Of a stretch of 59,600 nt of DNA, positions 1-9,003 are shown in pieces (the stretch's first letter is position 1; each line of letters begins with the position of its first letter). The DNA is from Anaerolineae bacterium (GTDB taxonomy: Bacteria; Chloroflexota; Anaerolineae; Aggregatilineales; Phototrophicaceae). The translations under genes were made by a program, and so were the position numbers. The stretch covers positions 1-59,600 of the forward strand of contig JADLAY010000008.1 in assembly GCA_020849765.1 (NCBI GenBank), written 5' to 3'. The notes beneath the pieces were generated by a model. That model saw only the letters and a program-made list of their open reading frames with translations, ran no database searches and was not told the origin of the DNA.

Positions 1-2
1 GG

Positions 3-110
3 GGGCAGCTCACTCGTCTTGCTGCCAAATGTGCCGCTTACAACATCGGCCTCTGGCTCAACCTGCAACTCGGTCGCCCGCCTGGTGCCTTAGCTACCTT
101 GATATGCTAA
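3..110 (+). mobile_element. 3' end of a transposase gene (truncated by window start)
   Basis: An open frame runs from the window edge to TAA at 108-110 and gives 35 residues ending in a Leu-Gly-Arg-Pro-Pro-Gly-Ala-Leu-Ala pattern, preceded by Ala-Ala-Lys-Cys-Ala-Ala-Tyr-Asn and Leu-Trp-Leu-Asn. This resembles the C-termini of IS982-type transposases as I remember them, where a 'WLNxQLGRP' tail is common. The catalytic part lies outside the window. A short inverted repeat (ACCGGA/TCCGGT, about 113-134) follows and may be a terminator or part of an IS end. The family assignment is tentative; that the frame is coding is likely from its codon choice. Confidence 0.5.
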
Positions 111-139
111 AGTACCGGACAAGCCTTACCAGACTCCGG

Positions 140-943
140 TCACGATTGCCCAGGGGGCGGCGCGTAACGCGTCACGCGCGGCACTTCGAGCGCGATGTTG
201 AAGGCGCGGTCGTTTTCGATCAACTGGACGTTCGAGGGCGACGTGCGAATGAGCGACCACAGGATGCGCGAGAGCGGGTCGGTGATCCAGCGCCGCTCGC
301 CGCTCGCGGCCAGCTCGGCCAGGCTCAGGTTCGCCGCCTGCGCCTCCCAGGGATACGACGGGATCTCCAGATCGTAAGGGACTTCCTGAACCGACAGCCA
401 GCCCGCGCCCGGCTCGAACAAGACCGGCGTCTGGCTGATGGACCGACAGCGTTCGACCACGGTGTCGTAGAACGAGGGCGGCCACCCGGCAAACGAATCG
501 GTCTTGAAGGCGCGACCGCTGACGTTGAGTTCAATCTGCTCGTAGACGGGCACGATCTCGCTCGGCAGCTGCAGGTCGGCGCGCGCGGGGTAGTTGAAGA
601 TCTGGTCGACGACGGTCAGGTATTCGACAAACAACGTGATCGCATCATCGGTCACCTGATCGAACAGCACCTGCTCGTTGAAGGGGCCGACCTCGTTCGT
701 CCAGACGACGCGGTTATCCCCGTAGACGGTGCACGGCGCAATATCGTTGCGCGCGGCGAATTCGTTCTCGCGTCCGCCGCCGACGATCTCCGCCCGAAAG
801 ACGATCGCATCTGACGCGCGATCCCAGGTGATGACGCTGTTCGCGCCGAAGTCATCCGTCGGCGGAATGAAATCGACGGCGCCCGACCGGCAGCCCGCCA
901 GTATCAGCAGCAGAATAAGCGACAACAGCCCTCGTACGCGCAT
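140..943 (-). CDS. Predicted lipoprotein of unknown function
   Basis: The frame extends to 1102, but the ATG at 943 has a good ribosome site (AAGGCGAG about 8 nt upstream) and starts a classic lipoprotein signal: Arg-rich n-region, an 11-residue Leu/Ile core and a lipobox LAGC about residues 15-18. The product is about 267 residues and should be lipid-anchored on the outer face of the membrane. The mature part starts acidic/polar and has no domain I recognise. An alternative ATG at 967 has weaker upstream sequence. The upstream extension to 1102 translates heptad repeat DNA and is unlikely to be coding. The gene is monocistronic, ending next to the transposase remnant. Confidence 0.75.
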   Translation of the reverse strand: MRVRGLLSLILLLILAGCRSGAVDFIPPTDDFGANSVITWDRASDAIVFRAEIVGGGRENEFAARNDIAPCTVYGDNRVVWTNEVGPFNEQVLFDQVTDDAITLFVEYLTVVDQIFNYPARADLQLPSEIVPVYEQIELNVSGRAFKTDSFAGWPPSFYDTVVERCRSISQTPVLFEPGAGWLSVQEVPYDLEIPSYPWEAQAANLSLAELAASGERRWITDPLSRILWSLIRTSPSNVQLIENDRAFNIALEVPRVTRYAPPPGQS

Positions 944-1011
944 AGATACACTCGCCTTGTGGGTCATATTCTGCTTGCATTGTAGCCCAGGATGTAACAA
1001 TCGAGGAATGA

Positions 1012-1220
1012 GGAATTGGCGATTAGCGGTTGGGTATTGGCAATTGGCTGTTAGCCGATAGCGATTAGCTGTTAGCCGGATAGGACACGTGGCTGTCGGC
1101 ATTCAGCTTTTAGCCTCATCACCTCGTCACCTCATTCCTCATCATCGTCCCCACCGTGAACTGTGAACCGGGCACTGTGCACCTCTTCAACTGAGCACCG
1201 AGCACTGAGCACCTCTTCTC
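1012..1220. repeat. Degenerate heptanucleotide tandem repeat tract
   Basis: From about 1014 to 1083 the sequence splits into ten consecutive 7-mers of the type NNTTAGC/NNTTGGC (for example gattagc, tgttagc, tattggc). It continues through looser 7-mers into a second type with ACTGAGC/ACCGAGC/CACTGTG cores up to about 1215. It lies between the lipoprotein gene and purB, which are divergent. The same two repeat types recur at many other gene boundaries in the window. No gene is supported here. Confidence 0.8.
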
Positions 1221-1294
1221 AATCCGTTGCCCGCGCGCGCAATCGCTTTTACACTCTGCCCTATCACCCATCAAATCACATCCGACGGCGCACC

Positions 1295-2689
1295 ATGTAC
1301 GATCACAACACGCATCTGTCCCCCTTCACCTGGCGTTACGGCAGCGAAGACATGCGCCGCATCTGGTCGGAGGCGCACAAGCGGCGGCTGTGGCGGCGCA
1401 TCTGGGTAGCGCTGGCAGCGGCGCAGGCCGAGGCCGGGCTGGTGACGGCGGCACAGGTGGACGATCTGCGCGCGCACGCCGACGCCATCGACATCGAACG
1501 CGCTCACGCCATCGAAGCCGAGATCAAGCACGACCTGATGGCTGAGATCAAGACCTACGCCGAGCAGTGCCCGACCGGCGGCGGCATCATCCACCTGGGC
1601 GCGACCAGCATGGACATCGAGGACAACGCCGACGTGCTGCGCCTGCGCGAAAGCCTGGGGCTGATCGTCGAGCGGCTGCGCGGCCTGCTGCTGATCTTCG
1701 CCGAGCAGATCGAGGCGCAGGCCGGGCGTGTGTGCATGGCCTGGACGCATCTACAGCCCGCCGAACCGACGACCGTCGGCTACCGGCTGGCCGTCTACGC
1801 GCAGGATCTGCTGGCGGATTACGAGGCATTGACCGCGGCGCGCGATGGCATCCGCGGCAAAGGGCTGAAGGGGGCGGTCGGCACGGCAGCCAGCTATGGT
1901 GAACTGCTGTCCGGCACGGGCATGACGCCCGCCGATCTCGAGGCGCAGGTGATGGCGGCGCTCGATCTGGCGGCCTTCCCGATTGCGACGCAGACCTACA
2001 CCCGGCGCCAGGACTGGCACGTGCTGAGTGCGCTGGCCGGGCTGGCGCTGACGCTGCACAAGCTCGCCTTCGACCTGCGCGTGCTGCAGATGCCGCCCAT
2101 CGGCGAGTGGGCGGAGCCATTCGGATCGGCACAGGTCGGCTCGTCGGCCATGCCGTTCAAGCGCAACCCAATCCACAGCGAGAACGTCGACAGCCTGGCG
2201 CGCTACCTGGCGTCACTGCCGGGCGTCGCCTGGGCCAACGCCGCCGATAACCTGCTCGAACGCACGCTGGACGACAGCGCCAACCGCCGCATCATCCTGC
2301 CGCAAGCCTTTCTGACCGCCGATGAACTGCTCGCCCGCTGCACACGGATCGTCAAAGGACTGCGCATCGACCAGGATGCGATCGCGCGCACGCTGGCGAC
2401 CTACGGCGTCTTCGCGGCGACCGAACGGCTGCTGATGGTGGCGACGCGCGCCGGGGGCGACCGCCAGGCCTTGCACGAGATCATCCGTGGGCACAGCCTG
2501 GCCGCCTGGGCGGCGATCCAGCGCGGCGAGCCGAATCCGCTGGCGGCAACGCTGCCCGACGATCCGCAGATCGCGGCGCTGATCCCGCCGGACGAGGCGC
2601 GCGCCCTGCTCGATGCGAGCGGCTACGTCGGCGACGCGCCGCAGCGCGCCCGTGCGCTGGCGGCGCAAGTCAGGGCGGGAGTGGGGTGA
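1295..2689 (+). CDS. purB: Adenylosuccinate lyase
   Basis: Enzyme of purine synthesis: splits SAICAR to AICAR plus fumarate and adenylosuccinate to AMP plus fumarate in the cytoplasm. The 464-residue product is a complete fumarase/aspartase-superfamily lyase. It shows the signature loop Gly-Ser-Ser-Ala-Met-Pro-Phe-Lys-Arg-Asn-Pro (about residues 285-295), the Thr-His-Leu-Gln-Pro-Ala-Glu-Pro-Thr-Thr histidine motif near residue 150, and an N-terminal 'GATSMDIEDNAD' region. The ATG at 1295 begins the family-typical 'SPFTWRYGSEDMRRIWSE' start; the longer frame from 1163 translates repeat DNA and was not used. It stands alone, with no other pur gene beside it. Confidence 0.93.
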   Translation: MYDHNTHLSPFTWRYGSEDMRRIWSEAHKRRLWRRIWVALAAAQAEAGLVTAAQVDDLRAHADAIDIERAHAIEAEIKHDLMAEIKTYAEQCPTGGGIIHLGATSMDIEDNADVLRLRESLGLIVERLRGLLLIFAEQIEAQAGRVCMAWTHLQPAEPTTVGYRLAVYAQDLLADYEALTAARDGIRGKGLKGAVGTAASYGELLSGTGMTPADLEAQVMAALDLAAFPIATQTYTRRQDWHVLSALAGLALTLHKLAFDLRVLQMPPIGEWAEPFGSAQVGSSAMPFKRNPIHSENVDSLARYLASLPGVAWANAADNLLERTLDDSANRRIILPQAFLTADELLARCTRIVKGLRIDQDAIARTLATYGVFAATERLLMVATRAGGDRQALHEIIRGHSLAAWAAIQRGEPNPLAATLPDDPQIAALIPPDEARALLDASGYVGDAPQRARALAAQVRAGVG

Positions 2690-2794
2690 CACACCTCACC
2701 CCCGCGACGACCCCTTCCATGAACGGATCTGAAGCCCCCCTCTCCGCGCGCGGAGGGGAACGGCGAGCGTAGCGAGACAAGGGGTGAGGTGAGA
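2690..2794. repeat. Palindromic repeat between purB and the DUF559 gene
   Basis: The stretch contains 'cacctcacccc', 'ccccctctccgcgcgcggag' and a matching 'aaggggtgaggtgag', so its two ends are inverted copies. It resembles the 'CCCTCACCCTAAATCCCTCTCCC' repeat family found at four other places in this window. It could act as a terminator for the two converging genes. Confidence 0.55.
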
Positions 2795-3190
2795 TTAATC
2801 TCTGCTACTCAGATTATCCGCATTCAGTTCCAGCACAGACTCAATGCGCTCCACGACGTCCTGATTGGTGATGCGTACAAAGCGAAACCCCAACGCTTCC
2901 AGAAATTCCTGGCGCAGGGCATCGTATTCCTGTGTGTATTGATGGATTTCGCCGTCAACCTCCACGATCAGTGCCACCTCTGAACAGAAGAAATCGACGA
3001 TGAAACGGTCGATCACATGCTGGCGGCGGAACTTGTACCCGCGCAATTGGCGATTGCGTAGCTTCTGCCATAGGGTGTTCTCAGCTACCGTTGGTGTATG
3101 ACGCTTCCGCCGTACAGGATGCTTCACTTTCTCCCATAGATGCGGGTGCGCATGCCACGGCGTCGGATGATCGCGGCGATTCATATGCAC
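2795..3190 (-). CDS. DUF559 domain protein (Vsr-like endonuclease fold)
   Basis: The 131-residue protein matches the pattern of the DUF559 family: an N-terminal 'AENTLWQKLRNRQLRGYKFRRQ' helix segment, then 'IDRFIVDFFCSEVALIVEVDGEIHQ' with the conserved Asp and Glu-Val-Asp-Gly, and a C-terminal 'FLEALGFRFVRITNQDV' segment. Family members share a fold with very-short-patch-repair and other PD-(D/E)XK nucleases, but their role is not settled. ATG at 3190 and at 3184 are both possible starts. Such genes are often mobile or repeat-associated, and this one sits next to repeat DNA. Confidence 0.8.
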   Translation of the reverse strand: MHMNRRDHPTPWHAHPHLWEKVKHPVRRKRHTPTVAENTLWQKLRNRQLRGYKFRRQHVIDRFIVDFFCSEVALIVEVDGEIHQYTQEYDALRQEFLEALGFRFVRITNQDVVERIESVLELNADNLSSRD

Positions 3191-3351
3191 TGCCTTTCTT
3201 GCTCCTCATTGCCCGCTCCCCCTCAGCAGCTAACAAATGACAACGACAGTCATTTCCAAAAGTCACTCGTATTTTCTTTCAGATTACGGCGTATGATAGG
3301 GGCATGTGAGCAATATAGTTGTCACTGACGCGCTTGAACAAAGCGAAAGCC

Positions 3352-4977
3352 ATGCTGTCCGATCAAAGCCTAGACAAACTCGCCCACGAGGCAGCCAGGC
3401 GCAACTGCACGGTCGACGACCTGGTCGAACGACTGCTCAGCGACAAGTCCGGCATCGAACGTGCCCTCCGCGAAAGTGAAGAGCGCTACCGGGGGATCGT
3501 CGAGAGCCAGATCGATCTGGTTTGCCGGTACACCACCGAGCCAAGGCTCACATTTGTCAACGATGCCTACTGCGCCTACTTCCGCAAAACCCGCGAAGAA
3601 TTGATCGGCCAGAGCTACATCCCGCTGATTGACGAGGATCAACACGAGGCGGTCTTCCGGCGTTTGCGCGATTGCCAGCAAGACCCGCGCCCGCGCGTGG
3701 CCGAAGTGCGCTCGACCTCGCCCAATGGGGACGTGCGCTGGATCGAATGGGTCGATTTCGGCATCACTGACGACAGCGGCAAGGTCGTCATGGTGCAGGC
3801 GGTCGGGCGTGAGATCACACGCGTCAAACAGATTGAAGACGCGCTGCGCGCCAACGAGCATCATTACCGCGTCCTGTTCGAATACGGCCCGCTGCCGAAA
3901 TGGGTCTATGACACGGAAACGCTCAAGATCCTCGACGTCAACCGGGCCGCTGTCGCCGAATACGGCTTCTCGCGCGAAGAATTCCTGCACATGGACATTC
4001 GCGATCTGGTCGCGCCGGAGCATTTGGCCGAGATGCAAGCGCGCATGACACAGCCAAATTACCACATCGAAGGCGACCTCGAATCGCAGCACGTCCGCAA
4101 AGATGGGACATGCTTCGACGTCGAAATCCGGTCGCACGAAATCAGCCTGGGCAAACATCGGGCGCGGCTGGTCGTCGCCCATGACCTCACCCTGCGCAAA
4201 CAGCTCGAACAGGAACGGATCTATACCTCGTCCCTGGAGACGGCGCTGGCCAAAGACCGCGAAATCTTGCAGTTGAAGGAAAGCTTTCTCTCCATCATTT
4301 CGCATGAGCTGCGCACGCCGCTGACCGTCATCATGTCCGGCGTCAATATCCTCAGCCGCTACCACGACAAACTCACGTTCGAGATGCAGCAGGACAGGCT
4401 CGAGCGTATCCGCATGCAGGTTGAGCGCATGTCACACCTGATCGACGACGTGCTCGCCGTCAGCCGCGGGCAAGCCGACCAGATTGAATTCCGCCCGGCC
4501 CTGACGCTGGTTCAGGATCTATGCAACGAGATCGCCGAGTACGCCCGCATCGTCGATCAAAATCGGCATCCCATCCACGTCGATTTCACCTTGCTGCCCG
4601 GTTCCAGCGCGATGCTGGATAAGCGCCTGATCGAGCACATTCTGATCAACCTGCTCACCAACGCGACCAAGTATTCGGACAATGGCAAGCCCGTCAACTT
4701 AGGCGTGTCGCAGAATAAGGGCGAGTTAGTCTTCACCGTCCGCGATTCCGGCATCGGCATCCCGGAACAGGAACAGGAGCGTTTGTTCCAGCCGTTCTTC
4801 CGCGCGAACAATGTCACCTCAATTGACGGAACCGGTCTCGGCCTTGTCATCGTCAAGCAGAGCGTGGAACGGCACGGCGGCACGATCGACTTCGAAAGCC
4901 ACCTCAACCAGGGCACCTCGTTCACCATTCGACTGCCCGCGATCGACCCGGAAGCGGTGCACCCGGCAGCGCACTGA
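3352..4977 (+). CDS. PAS-domain sensor histidine kinase
   Basis: Soluble signalling kinase of about 541 residues without membrane segments. Order: short helical N-terminus, PAS domain (about residues 45-155), second PAS domain (about 170-285, with 'VDVNRAAVAEYGFSREEFL'-type sequence), HisKA box 'SIISHELRTPLTVI' with the phosphoacceptor His (about 320), then HATPase_c with N box 'LLTNATKYS', G1 'DSGIGIPEQ' and G2 'GTGLGLVIVKQ'. The start is uncertain: a TTG at 3319 extends it by 11 residues; ATG 3352 is preferred although its ribosome site is poor. No response regulator is adjacent, so the partner is unknown. The two PAS domains suggest sensing of a cytosolic cue. Confidence 0.88.
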   Translation: MLSDQSLDKLAHEAARRNCTVDDLVERLLSDKSGIERALRESEERYRGIVESQIDLVCRYTTEPRLTFVNDAYCAYFRKTREELIGQSYIPLIDEDQHEAVFRRLRDCQQDPRPRVAEVRSTSPNGDVRWIEWVDFGITDDSGKVVMVQAVGREITRVKQIEDALRANEHHYRVLFEYGPLPKWVYDTETLKILDVNRAAVAEYGFSREEFLHMDIRDLVAPEHLAEMQARMTQPNYHIEGDLESQHVRKDGTCFDVEIRSHEISLGKHRARLVVAHDLTLRKQLEQERIYTSSLETALAKDREILQLKESFLSIISHELRTPLTVIMSGVNILSRYHDKLTFEMQQDRLERIRMQVERMSHLIDDVLAVSRGQADQIEFRPALTLVQDLCNEIAEYARIVDQNRHPIHVDFTLLPGSSAMLDKRLIEHILINLLTNATKYSDNGKPVNLGVSQNKGELVFTVRDSGIGIPEQEQERLFQPFFRANNVTSIDGTGLGLVIVKQSVERHGGTIDFESHLNQGTSFTIRLPAIDPEAVHPAAH

Positions 4978-5166
4978 CCACGGCCGTACTGACCTCTGGT
5001 CGACCTGGGAGAACTGCCAATTCATTCACCCACGCTTTACCGTCTCTTTACGCTGTTATCCCACTCTGACGAAAAAACAGGGTATGATCATGGTGAGCCT
5101 TCACCTAGTTCACATTCGCTGTAGAAGCGTAGGATTGCGTGCGGCAAGAGCGAATGGAGGGTCTCT

Positions 5167-6204
5167 GTGCCAGACGACTTTAACGATACCGGTTACATGG
5201 AGGGGATGGGCGCCTTTCAAAATGCCCGTCTGCGCGCCTTCTGGCAAGATTTCGCCAGCTTCATCCGGGGCAAATCTGCCGAGCTGTTGAGCTTCGAGGA
5301 GATTCGGGCGCGGCTGCGCCTTCGCGAGGAAAACTACAAAGGCATCCAGGACGTCCCGCTGGAACAAATCGTCGGCAGCGTGGGGCGTTACCGCGACTTC
5401 ACGCAGGAATTTCTGCCGCGCAAGAACCAGATGAAAGAGCGCTGGAGTCGCGTCTACGCCGTCGCCAGCGGCATGGTCGGCCTGCCGCCGATCGAGGTCT
5501 ACAAGATCGACGACATCTACTTCGTGCGCGACGGCAATCACCGCGTCTCGGTCGCCCGCCAGATGGGCGCGACGCACATCCAGGCGCACGTGACCGAACT
5601 GCCGACGAGCGTGGATCTGCATCCCGGCATGACCGAGGACGAGCTGAACGCCGCTGCGTCGTATGCCGCCTTCCTCGACGAGACGCTGCTGCCGGTCACG
5701 CGCCCGCATCACGTCCCGCTAACGCTGTCGGAGCGATCGCGCTACCCCGATCTGCTGGGGCACGTCTACCTGCACCGCGCGATCATGATGCAGACGCAGG
5801 GCCGCGAGGTCTCGATTGATGAGGCCGCCGCCAACTGGTACGACACGGTCTACCGCCCGGCGGTGACGCTCATCCGCAAGTACAACATCCTCGACCCGAA
5901 GGATGGGCGCACGGAAGCCGACCTCTACCTGTGGCTGGTCGATTACCTGAGCGAAGTGCGCCAGCATTACGGCGAAGGCACCGAAACGCGCAGCTTCAGC
6001 GATGCATTGATCGACTTCCTGGTCGCGCGCCAGATCTCTGTGCCGCAGGAGCTGCTGCAGGAACAAGACGAAACCGTCCAACTTGCGCGCATACGCGTCA
6101 ACGAGGAACTGCGCCGCTTGCGCCCGCTGATGGAGCGCGAGCTGCACGATAACAACGGCAATGGCAGCCTCGAAGAAGACGATACCGACATGACGGCGGA
6201 CTGA
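5167..6204 (+). CDS. ParB/sulfiredoxin-fold domain protein of unknown function
   Basis: A 345-residue protein starting with GTG 5167, chosen because TGGAGGG lies about 7 nt upstream. Residues about 60-145 carry 'VPLEQIVGSVGRYRDF' followed by 'LPPIEVYKIDDIYFVRDGNHRVSVARQMG', which is the ParB/Srx core with its Asp-Gly-Asn-His-Arg loop (DGHHR in relatives). In known members this loop binds nucleotide. There is no helix-turn-helix of chromosomal ParB type that I can see, and the rest (residues 150-345) is mainly helical with an acidic C-terminus. It is monocistronic and followed by a hairpin. It could be a regulator or an enzyme; ParA is not nearby, so plasmid-type partitioning is unlikely. Confidence 0.7.
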   Translation: MPDDFNDTGYMEGMGAFQNARLRAFWQDFASFIRGKSAELLSFEEIRARLRLREENYKGIQDVPLEQIVGSVGRYRDFTQEFLPRKNQMKERWSRVYAVASGMVGLPPIEVYKIDDIYFVRDGNHRVSVARQMGATHIQAHVTELPTSVDLHPGMTEDELNAAASYAAFLDETLLPVTRPHHVPLTLSERSRYPDLLGHVYLHRAIMMQTQGREVSIDEAAANWYDTVYRPAVTLIRKYNILDPKDGRTEADLYLWLVDYLSEVRQHYGEGTETRSFSDALIDFLVARQISVPQELLQEQDETVQLARIRVNEELRRLRPLMERELHDNNGNGSLEEDDTDMTAD

Positions 6205-6236
6205 TCCACCACCCATTCACATCGCCATAGGACTTC

Positions 6237-6280
6237 ACCGGCACGTCGGGGAGCAGGATTGCAATCTCCCGCGTGCCGGT
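6237..6280 (+). terminator. Two-part hairpin, probable terminator after the ParB-like gene
   Basis: ACCGGCACG (6237-6245) pairs with CGTGCCGGT (6272-6280), and an inner GGGAG (6249-6253) pairs with CTCCC (6266-6270). The loop holds the palindrome GATTGCAATC. Only a short TTT follows, so a weak intrinsic terminator is inferred. Confidence 0.6.
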
Positions 6281-6363
6281 TTGCAATCAGACCCTACACG
6301 CGCCCAAATGCTGGTGCTACGATATTTGTCTCTCAAGCTATATTGCGCAGGATTTACCCCTAA

Positions 6364-7170
6364 ATGACACAACCGACCACGATTTTTCCCGTCCCTGCCC
6401 CCGTGCGCCAGGACTCATTTGATCTGCATCAAACCCTGGCGGACAGCCTGACTCGTGCTGAAGTGACACTGCAAGAGGGCGATGTGCTGGCGGTCTCCAG
6501 TAAATATGCCGCCATCGCCGAGGGACGCATCGTGCGCCTGGATGACATCGCCATCACCGCGGAAGCGACGGCCATTGCCACCCGCTACCACATGAATCCC
6601 GCGATCGCTCAGTTGGTCATGGAAGAAGCCGATCACATCTTCGGCGGCATTCCGGGTTTCTTGCTCACGCATAAAGACGGCATCATTTCGCCCAACGCGG
6701 GCATCGACCGCTCGAACATTCCGCACGGGTACGCCGTGCTCTTCCCGCGTGACCCGTACAGCACCGCCGCGGACATCCGCCGGATGGTACGCGCGCGTAC
6801 CGGCGTCGCGGTCGGCGTCATCCTGACCGATAGCTGGCTGATGCCAGGCCGCCTGGGGACAACCGGGGTCGCGCTGGCGACGGCTGGCTTCCGCCCACTC
6901 CAGGATGAGCGCGGCAAAGCCGATCTGTTTGGGAATGAAATGCAGGTGACGGTGCGCGGACTCGCCGATCAGATTTGTGCGGCCGCTCAGCTCGTCATGG
7001 GCGAGCGCGACGAGGCGACGCCCTTCGCCGTCGTCCGCGGCACCGGTGTGGAATTAACCGACGAGCCGATCGCGGTCGAGGATGTCAGCATTGACTGGCG
7101 CATGTGCATTTACGTCGAATCGCTGACCGAGGGGCTGCTGGAAACCGTGCAGATGGCACACGACCGCTGA
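6364..7170 (+). CDS. Coenzyme F420-0:L-glutamate ligase (CofE) family protein
   Basis: The 268-residue product has the CofE-family pattern: 'EGDVLAVSSKYAAIAEGRIV' near residue 40, 'GIISPNAGIDRSNIPHG' near 118 (the conserved Asn-Ala-Gly-Ile-Asp-x-Ser-Asn GTP/metal motif) and 'VILTDSWLMPGRLGTTGVALATAGF' near 155. Family enzymes add glutamate to the lactyl side chain of F420-0 using GTP. Several Chloroflexota make F420, so the function is plausible, but no cofC, cofD or cofGH is in the window and some family members act on other substrates. ATG 6364 is used, with AGG about 13 nt upstream, so translation may be modest. Confidence 0.8.
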   Translation: MTQPTTIFPVPAPVRQDSFDLHQTLADSLTRAEVTLQEGDVLAVSSKYAAIAEGRIVRLDDIAITAEATAIATRYHMNPAIAQLVMEEADHIFGGIPGFLLTHKDGIISPNAGIDRSNIPHGYAVLFPRDPYSTAADIRRMVRARTGVAVGVILTDSWLMPGRLGTTGVALATAGFRPLQDERGKADLFGNEMQVTVRGLADQICAAAQLVMGERDEATPFAVVRGTGVELTDEPIAVEDVSIDWRMCIYVESLTEGLLETVQMAHDR

Positions 7171-7188
7171 GGCGCGGTCGTCGCGGCG

Positions 7189-7617
7189 TCAGTCCGCGCT
7201 GATCGGCTCTTGCGCCTTTTCTGCCGCGAGCCGCTGCAGATGATTCTCGATCATCCGGCGCGCGTCGTCGACGGTCGGCGCGAACTGGAGCGATGAGGCG
7301 CGGTCGCCGCCGAGCTTCTTGACGCTCGAAATCACGATCCGTGCAAAAGCGCTGTTGAGCACGACCACCATTAGCTTGTTCTTGTCGTGCGCGCGCTTGA
7401 GTGCGTTGCGAAAGTTGGTCAGCGCGTTCTGTGGCACGTTGATGTTGGGCGCATCGGCGGCGTCGAAGATCACACCCACATTACCGGGGGCGCTGTCCAT
7501 CATCGCGCGGGCTTCGGCGACCGCTTTGAAAAAATCTTCCCAATCCCAACGCGGCTCGAAGACGTAGCGCAGGATCTGGTGATCTTCGTCATCCCAGTCG
7601 ACGTGTACGCTTGCCAT
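7189..7617 (-). CDS. STAS/SpoIIAA-like small protein
   Basis: A 142-residue soluble protein with alternating beta/alpha pattern: 'HQILRYVFEPRWDWEDFFKAV', a hydrophobic strand 'VGVIFDAADAPNINVP', then 'NKLMVVVLNSAFARIVISSVKK'. This layout resembles STAS/SpoIIAA-like proteins, which often bind partners or lipids, but I cannot assign a function. The start at 7617 has AGGGAG about 6 nt upstream. It lies 37 bp downstream of the methyltransferase and may be cotranscribed with it. Confidence 0.7.
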   Translation of the reverse strand: MASVHVDWDDEDHQILRYVFEPRWDWEDFFKAVAEARAMMDSAPGNVGVIFDAADAPNINVPQNALTNFRNALKRAHDKNKLMVVVLNSAFARIVISSVKKLGGDRASSLQFAPTVDDARRMIENHLQRLAAEKAQEPISAD

Positions 7618-7654
7618 GGATGCTCCCTGATACTCGATGACCGATAGCCGGTCG

Positions 7655-8221
7655 CTAACTTTTGATCGCGACGACCTGCGAGACCGTGCTCAGTTCGGCG
7701 TGATGCACGATCCGCCAGTCGCCAAAGTAGCCGAGCAGATCGCCCGCGCGCAGCAAGTAGTCCCGATTCATGTCCGGCCGCTGCTGCAGATGGCCGGTGT
7801 TGAACGTCTCGTAGATGACGCGCCCGCCCGGCTTGATGGCCGCGCGCACCTGCGGCATGACCGTGGCCGAGAGAAAGCGGAAGACGCAAATCAGATCGTA
7901 GGTCTCCGGCTGCAGACGTACCTGTTCGAGATCGACCTGGAACACGTTCACGCGGCGTAAGTCGCGGGCGATCATCTCCTCGCGAGCGCGCATGAGCGCC
8001 ACGCGGCTGATGTCCATCAGGTCGACCGTGTAGCCCTGCTCAGCGAGCCAGAGCGCATTCTGGCCGACGCCCCCGGCCAGGTCCAGCGCGCGCGGCGGCA
8101 CGTCGTTGATGATGGGCGGCGTGTACAACAGCAGCAGCGGATCGGGTTCGGGATAGGTCGCGTTCTGGCGCTGGCTGTAGATTGTGTCCCAGCGCGTGCG
8201 GTCGCTTGTGGGCGAATTCAC
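7655..8221 (-). CDS. Class I SAM-dependent methyltransferase
   Basis: A 188-residue protein with a Rossmann methyltransferase core: motif I 'ALDLAGGVGQNALWLAEQGYTVDLMDIS' (residues about 45-72), motif II-like 'VFQVDLEQVRLQPETYDLICVFRFL' and motif III 'AIKPGGRVIYETF'. The pattern is close to TehB/ubiquinone-type small-molecule methyltransferases, but the substrate is unknown. The start GTG 8221 overlaps the stop of the upstream gene as GTGA, so translation is likely coupled; the longer open frame upstream runs inside that gene and is not used. Confidence 0.82.
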   Translation of the reverse strand: MNSPTSDRTRWDTIYSQRQNATYPEPDPLLLLYTPPIINDVPPRALDLAGGVGQNALWLAEQGYTVDLMDISRVALMRAREEMIARDLRRVNVFQVDLEQVRLQPETYDLICVFRFLSATVMPQVRAAIKPGGRVIYETFNTGHLQQRPDMNRDYLLRAGDLLGYFGDWRIVHHAELSTVSQVVAIKS

Positions 8222-9003
8222 GTGTCTTGCCCTCCAAACACCGGCAGATAATCGAGCGCATCGCCGACGGCGGCCAGCGCCTCGGCATCGCCGGGGAAGA
8301 GCGACGCATCCGGTTTGCGCTTGCGCCGCGCCCCGGCTTGATAGGCATCGCGAACCGAGACGAAATCCGGCGAGCGCCAGTCCTCCGGCAGCCCGAACGC
8401 CTGAGCCGCCGCGCGCAGCCGTGCCCCGCCCACGCCGTCCCAATCCGGCGCATCCTGCTGCTCGATCAGCATGCGCGCCGCAGCCGCATCGCCGCCCGCG
8501 CGCTTGAGCAGCGTCCCGCTCAACTGCTCGAACATCTTATTGGCACGTTTGGGATCGACCTTGATCGCCAGCGCCTGGACTTCAGGAGGCAGCGCATCGA
8601 GCGGCAGCGCCGGCGTCGGCTTGTCGACGATCGCCAGCGGCGCGTCGTAGAACGCCCCGGCCAGCGCGCTGACATCGACACCGGGGAAGCGTTCCGGGTC
8701 AACGGCGCCGCCCTCGGCGAGCGTCTGGATACCGGCATCCTGCCCGCTCAGACTGAGCCAAACCAGCGGCCACGTCTCTGCCAGCTCGGACAGCAGCGCC
8801 GCATCCGGCTCGCCGACGACGCGCACCCATTGGCCGCGCACGGGCGCGACGAACAGGCGCACCGTCTGCTTGTACGGCTTGACCGGCATCAGACCGAACG
8901 GATTGTAGAGACTGTAATGGTGTTCGATCAGCAAATTGCGCAGGCGCGCGGCGACCGCGTCTGCGTCAGGGCTTATCAGATACAGGCTGTTCCAGCCACT
9001 CAT
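8218..9003 (-). CDS. Conserved hypothetical protein coupled to the methyltransferase
   Basis: A 261-residue cytoplasmic protein starting with Met-Ser-Gly-Trp-Asn-Ser-Leu-Tyr at 9003, where GAGGA lies about 10 nt upstream. The N-terminal part has a strand-rich pattern ('QTVRLFVAPVRGQWVRVVGE', 'WPLVWLSLSGQ'), and the C-terminal half is helical, with a basic stretch 'GARRKRKPD'. I recognise no family. It overlaps the end of the upstream gene by 38 bp and the downstream methyltransferase by 4 bp, so the three genes form a tight operon, which suggests a shared task. Confidence 0.7.
   Translation of the reverse strand: MSGWNSLYLISPDADAVAARLRNLLIEHHYSLYNPFGLMPVKPYKQTVRLFVAPVRGQWVRVVGEPDAALLSELAETWPLVWLSLSGQDAGIQTLAEGGAVDPERFPGVDVSALAGAFYDAPLAIVDKPTPALPLDALPPEVQALAIKVDPKRANKMFEQLSGTLLKRAGGDAAAARMLIEQQDAPDWDGVGGARLRAAAQAFGLPEDWRSPDFVSVRDAYQAGARRKRKPDASLFPGDAEALAAVGDALDYLPVFGGQDT

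Noticed and set aside
5167..6204. Chromosome-partitioning ParB
   Set aside because: Only the ParB/Srx nucleotide fold is visible; no helix-turn-helix, ParA neighbour or parS-like site was found.
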